From the NCBI RefSeq assembly GCF_900094625.1, contig NZ_FMAJ01000009.1, positions 124,001 to 188,000 on the forward strand: a DNA stretch of 64,000 nt, read 5' to 3'. The DNA is from Rhizobium aethiopicum (GTDB lineage Bacteria; Pseudomonadota; Alphaproteobacteria; Rhizobiales; Rhizobiaceae). The number at the start of each line of letters is the position of its first letter. The stretch's first letter is position 1. The notes beneath the pieces are model-generated. The model worked only from the letters and a program-made list of their open reading frames with translations, did not search any database and was not told where the DNA came from. This document shows, one piece after another, positions 60,948 through 64,000 of this stretch. The translations under genes and the position numbers were made by a program.

Positions 60948-61715
60948 TTGAACCACAAAAGACTTCGCTCAGCCCTCATAACAGGGGCTGCCAAGAGAAT
61001 AGGCCGGGCAATGGCCGAAGACCTTGCTGCAAGTGGCTTTTCCGTTGCGATCCACGCAAACGGCTCCCTCGGCGAAGCCGAGGAGCTGGCGGCGGAATTG
61101 CGGCGAAAGGGACAAAGGGCGATCGCGCTGCGGGCCGATCTCACCGATGTCGGCGAAGCGGGCGAACTGATCGCGAAGGCGTCGGAAGCGCTCGGGCCGC
61201 TCGATCTGCTCGTCAATAATGCGTCGGTCTTCCAACACGATTCCGCGCGGGGTTTTAACGCCGCCACATGGGCGCTGCACTTCGACCTGCATGTACGCGC
61301 GCCCTCGATCCTCGCGGCTGCCTTCGCGCAGCAGGTGCCGGCCGAGGCCGCGGGGCTGATCGTCAACATCATCGACCAGCGGGTCTGGGCGCTGAGACCC
61401 AGCTTCTATTCCTATACGCTCTCCAAGTCGGCGCTGTGGACGGCAACGCAGACGCTTGCCCAAGCTTTGGCTCCACGCATCCGCGTCAATGCCATCGGCC
61501 CCGGCCCCTCGATGCCGAGCGAGCGGCAGACGTTGGAGGACTTCCAAGCGCAGGTCTCAGCCCTTATTCTGCAGCGAGGGCCGGAACTGGAAGAATTCGG
61601 ACAAACGATTCGCTTCCTTTACGACACGCCCTCGATCACCGGCCAGATGATTGCCCTCGACGGCGGCCAGCACCTAGCCTGGCAGACGCCTGACGTGGCG
61701 GAGATTAAGGAATGA
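60948..61715 (+). CDS. SDR-family reductase (pteridine reductase/FolM-like)
   Basis: A 255-residue Rossmann-fold NAD(P)-dependent reductase: ALITGAAKRIGRAMAEDLA (cofactor loop with basic Lys-Arg that favours NADPH), VNNASVF, and the active YSYTLSKSAL with Tyr-x3-Lys. The pair TGAAKRIG and VWALRPSFYSYTLSK resembles pteridine reductases/FolM, so it may reduce dihydrobiopterin-like or dihydromonapterin substrates; unproven. TTG 60948, with AGAAGG 8 bases upstream, is the start. The stop overlaps uvrC by 4 bases. Confidence 0.85.
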   Translation: MNHKRLRSALITGAAKRIGRAMAEDLAASGFSVAIHANGSLGEAEELAAELRRKGQRAIALRADLTDVGEAGELIAKASEALGPLDLLVNNASVFQHDSARGFNAATWALHFDLHVRAPSILAAAFAQQVPAEAAGLIVNIIDQRVWALRPSFYSYTLSKSALWTATQTLAQALAPRIRVNAIGPGPSMPSERQTLEDFQAQVSALILQRGPELEEFGQTIRFLYDTPSITGQMIALDGGQHLAWQTPDVAEIKE

Positions 61716-63751
61716 ACGGACGAAAGCTGCCGGATGGCGGCGTTCTCTACGACGATACGGATGAGAGTGAAGACGAAATCGAGGTGGAAGGCGACGTTTC
61801 CGCCTCGCCCGTTGCGGAAGCCGTCGACTGGAACGCCGGCAGCCTCAACGAGACCGGGCTTGTCGGCGCCGAACTGATCGGCGAGTTCGTCAAGCGTCTG
61901 CCGAACAGCCCCGGCGTCTACCGCATGTTCAACGCCGAGGGCGACGTACTCTATGTCGGCAAGGCGCGTAGCCTCAAAAAGCGCGTCGGCAACTACGCCG
62001 TCGGCCGCGTGCATTCCAACCGCATTGCCCAAATGGTGCGCCAGACCGCCAACATGGAATTCGTGACGACGCGTACGGAAACCGAAGCGCTGCTGCTGGA
62101 AGCGAATCTGATCAAGCGCTTGCGGCCGCGTTTTAACGTGCTGCTGCGCGACGACAAGTCCTTTCCCTACATCCTCATCACCGGGGATCATCGGGCGCCT
62201 GCCATTTTCAAGCATCGCGGCGCGCGAGCTCGAAAGGGCGATTATTTCGGGCCTTTCGCTTCGGCCGGCGCGGTCGGACGCACGATCAATTCGCTGCAGC
62301 GCGCCTTCCTGATCCGCACCTGCACCGACAGCGTCTTCGAAACACGCACACGGCCCTGCCTGCTCTACCAGATCAAGCGCTGTTCCGGCCCCTGCACGCA
62401 CGAGGTCAGCGACGAGGGCTACGCCGAGCTGGTGCAGGAGGCGAAGGACTTCCTGTCCGGCAAGAGCCAGAAGGTGAAGTCGCACATGGCCGAAGCGATG
62501 AACCAGGCGGCCGAGGATCTCGATTTCGAACGGGCGGCCATCTATCGCGACCGCCTGGCAGCACTCTCGCATGTGCAGAGCCACCAGGGCATCAATCCGG
62601 CCGGCGTCGAGGAGGCCGACGTGTTCGCCATCCATCACGAAGGCGGCGTGTCCTGCATCCAGGTGTTCTTCTTCCGCACCGGTCAGAACTGGGGCAATCG
62701 CGCCTATTTCCCGAAGGCCGACCCGCAACTATCAAGCGCCGAAGTTCTGAATGCCTTCCTCGCGCAATTCTACGACGACAAGCCGGTGCCGAAACAGATC
62801 ATGCTGTCGGAGACGGTCGAGGAATTGGAGTTGCTTGCCGCAGCGCTCGGCGAAAAGGCCGGCCACAAGGTCTCCATCCTCGTGCCGCAGCGCGGCGAAA
62901 AGCGCGATCTCGTCGAGCACGTGATCGGCAACGCGCGCGAAGCCCATGGGCGAAAGCTCGCCGAGACGGCGTCGCAGTCGCGGCTGCTCGAAGGTTTCAA
63001 GGACACCTTCGGACTAGCCTATGCGCCGCAGCGCATCGAAATCTATGACAACTCGCACATCATGGGCACCAATGCCGTCGGCGGCATGGTGGTGGCGGGG
63101 CCGGAAGGCTTCGTGAAGAACCAGTACCGCAAGTTCAACATCAAATCGACCGACATCACCCCCGGCGACGACTTCGGAATGATGAAGGAGGTGATGACGC
63201 GGCGGTTCTCACGGCTGATCAAGGAGGAAGGTATTCCGGACCGGACGGCGCAGGCCGGTGCTGTCGACGCCGCCGATATGCCTTTCCCCGCCTGGCCGGA
63301 CGTGATCCTCATCGACGGCGGCCAGGGGCAGATGACGGCCGTGCGCGCCATCCTGGCCGAGCTCGGCATCACCGACAGCGTGACGGCGATCGGCATCGCC
63401 AAGGGTGTCGACCGCGATGCCGGGCGTGAGCGCTTCTTCCCGCCGGGGCGCGAGAGCTTCACGCTGCCGCCGCGTGATCCGGTGCTTTATTTCATCCAGC
63501 GCATGCGCGACGAGGCGCATCGTTTTGCGATCGGTTCGCACCGGGCGCGGCGGAAGAAGGAAATGGTAAAGAACCCGCTCGACGAGATCGGCGGCATCGG
63601 CCCGTCGCGCAAACGGGCGCTGCTACAGCATTTCGGCACGGCGAAGGCGGTTTCCCGCGCCGCGCTTTCCGATCTAATGGCTGTGGAAGGTATTTCGGAA
63701 GCCGTCGCCAAGCAGGTCTATAACCATTTCCACGATGACGCCGCGAAATAA
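61712..63751 (+). CDS. uvrC: UvrABC excinuclease subunit C
   Basis: Makes both incisions in nucleotide excision repair. The 679-residue chain has an acidic N-terminal extension (about 1-55), the GIY-YIG nuclease (SPGVYRMFNAEGDVLYVGKARSLKKRV), the UVR motif (MAEAMNQAAEDLDFERAAIYRDRL), the RNase-H-like second nuclease (IEIYDNSHIMGTNAVGGMVV) and a C-terminal helix-hairpin-helix (LDEIGGIGPSRKRALLQHFG). The ATG overlaps the SDR stop as ATGA. pgsA follows, an order common in alphaproteobacteria. Confidence 0.95.
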   Translation: MNGRKLPDGGVLYDDTDESEDEIEVEGDVSASPVAEAVDWNAGSLNETGLVGAELIGEFVKRLPNSPGVYRMFNAEGDVLYVGKARSLKKRVGNYAVGRVHSNRIAQMVRQTANMEFVTTRTETEALLLEANLIKRLRPRFNVLLRDDKSFPYILITGDHRAPAIFKHRGARARKGDYFGPFASAGAVGRTINSLQRAFLIRTCTDSVFETRTRPCLLYQIKRCSGPCTHEVSDEGYAELVQEAKDFLSGKSQKVKSHMAEAMNQAAEDLDFERAAIYRDRLAALSHVQSHQGINPAGVEEADVFAIHHEGGVSCIQVFFFRTGQNWGNRAYFPKADPQLSSAEVLNAFLAQFYDDKPVPKQIMLSETVEELELLAAALGEKAGHKVSILVPQRGEKRDLVEHVIGNAREAHGRKLAETASQSRLLEGFKDTFGLAYAPQRIEIYDNSHIMGTNAVGGMVVAGPEGFVKNQYRKFNIKSTDITPGDDFGMMKEVMTRRFSRLIKEEGIPDRTAQAGAVDAADMPFPAWPDVILIDGGQGQMTAVRAILAELGITDSVTAIGIAKGVDRDAGRERFFPPGRESFTLPPRDPVLYFIQRMRDEAHRFAIGSHRARRKKEMVKNPLDEIGGIGPSRKRALLQHFGTAKAVSRAALSDLMAVEGISEAVAKQVYNHFHDDAAK

Positions 63752-63844
63752 CCGGCGTCCGTCGCAAATTCCACGCAAAGGCAGTGAAAAGACAGAAACA
63801 ATATTGACGGTCTGCGGCCAAAGCCGTCATCTACCGCATCGGCC

Positions 63845-63866
63845 CGAAAATCGGAATCGATTTTCG
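63845..63866. repeat. Palindromic rhizobial motif upstream of pgsA
   Basis: CGAAAATC-GGAATC-GATTTTCG is a perfect 8-bp inverted repeat with a 6-base spacer in the context CATCGGCCCGAAAATCGG, a form I associate with rhizobial intergenic repeats. It lies 49 bases before the pgsA ATG and 94 bases after the uvrC stop; it could affect pgsA expression. Confidence 0.5.
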
Positions 63867-63914
63867 TAAAGGCGCGCGGCGCTGCAGCGGCGCATCAATT
63901 CAGAGAAACGATCC

Positions 63915-64000
63915 ATGGCATCGCGTGCGTACAGCCTTCCCAACCTTTTGACTTACGGCCGCATCCTCGCCGTGCCGCTGATCGTTCTCTGCTTCTTCGT
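63915..64000 (+). CDS. pgsA: CDP-diacylglycerol-glycerol-3-phosphate phosphatidyltransferase, N-terminus
   Basis: Only 28 codons are in the window. They read MASRAYSLPNLLTYGRILAV and continue hydrophobic, the start typical of PgsA, a membrane enzyme that makes phosphatidylglycerol phosphate. The SLPNLLTYGRIL phrase is strongly characteristic, and uvrC-pgsA is a conserved neighbourhood. The 3' end lies outside. Confidence 0.8.
   Translation, partial: MASRAYSLPNLLTYGRILAVPLIVLCFF

Noticed and set aside
1..64000. CRISPR arrays, tRNA or rRNA genes, prophage, complete insertion sequences
   Set aside because: No regular spacer-repeat series, no cloverleaf or rRNA sequence, and no transposase or phage protein was recognised anywhere in the window; the repeats found are short palindromic elements only.

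Overview
The window looks like a stretch of chromosome from a Rhizobium of the R. leguminosarum/R. etli group. This rests on the overall high-GC alphaproteobacterial protein style, the bcsN-bcsA-bcsB-celC cellulose cluster, the LdtR/L,D-transpeptidase pair, the conserved order DUF177-plsX-fabH-ihfA-merR, and rhizobial mosaic palindromic repeats scattered between genes. I see no rRNA, tRNA, CRISPR array, prophage or complete insertion sequence. Most of the window is ordinary core genome with very few gaps.

Layout. 1-8.9 kb: cellulose biosynthesis operon on the minus strand (bcsN, bcsA, bcsB, GH8 cellulase and a TPR protein running off the left edge); the last four genes each overlap the next by 4 bases. 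9.2-11.9 kb: a DUF1236 secreted protein, a hybrid histidine kinase and a divergent single-domain response regulator. 11.9-17.0 kb: merR, ihfA, fabH, plsX, DUF177 and a cytochrome bc1 assembly chaperone on the minus strand, with bamE divergent. 17.1-26.0 kb: hppA, nusB, ribH, then a three-gene plus-strand cassette (secreted protein, cupin, GNAT), then ribE, ribD, nrdR and glyA. ribD carries an in-frame palindromic repeat element. 26.2-29.0 kb: L,D-transpeptidase, its likely MarR regulator LdtR and a small membrane protein. 29.2-33.7 kb: hemB, RDD protein, bpt, a DMT permease, a decayed AbrB/Doc toxin-antitoxin locus and an SRPBCC protein. 33.9-38.8 kb: parC, a large secreted protein, a TetR regulator and a beta-lactamase-family gene fragment.

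38.9-50.1 kb: aspS, multicopper oxidase, rnd, membrane cyclase, esterase-like protein, ppx and ppk. 50.2-54.0 kb: hdaA (replication control), a PerM permease, purM and purN. 54.1-59.9 kb: an orphan PhnM-like hydrolase, a NudK-type Nudix hydrolase, a molybdopterin oxidoreductase, rlmJ and a glutathione transferase. 59.9-64 kb: an outer-membrane beta-barrel protein, an SDR reductase, uvrC and the start of pgsA.

Functionally the window combines surface and envelope work (cellulose, L,D-crosslinks, BamE, outer-membrane barrel, phospholipid and fatty-acid precursors), core synthesis (riboflavin, heme, purines, one-carbon), energy and phosphate storage (H+-pyrophosphatase, polyphosphate kinase and exopolyphosphatase) and DNA maintenance (ParC, UvrC, HdaA, NrdR, IHF). 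The most unusual signals are the repeat element translated inside RibD, the frameshifted toxin-antitoxin pair, the truncated hydrolase beside a divergent TetR gene, an Asn at the usual catalytic-base position of the cellulase, and dispersed mosaic repeats.
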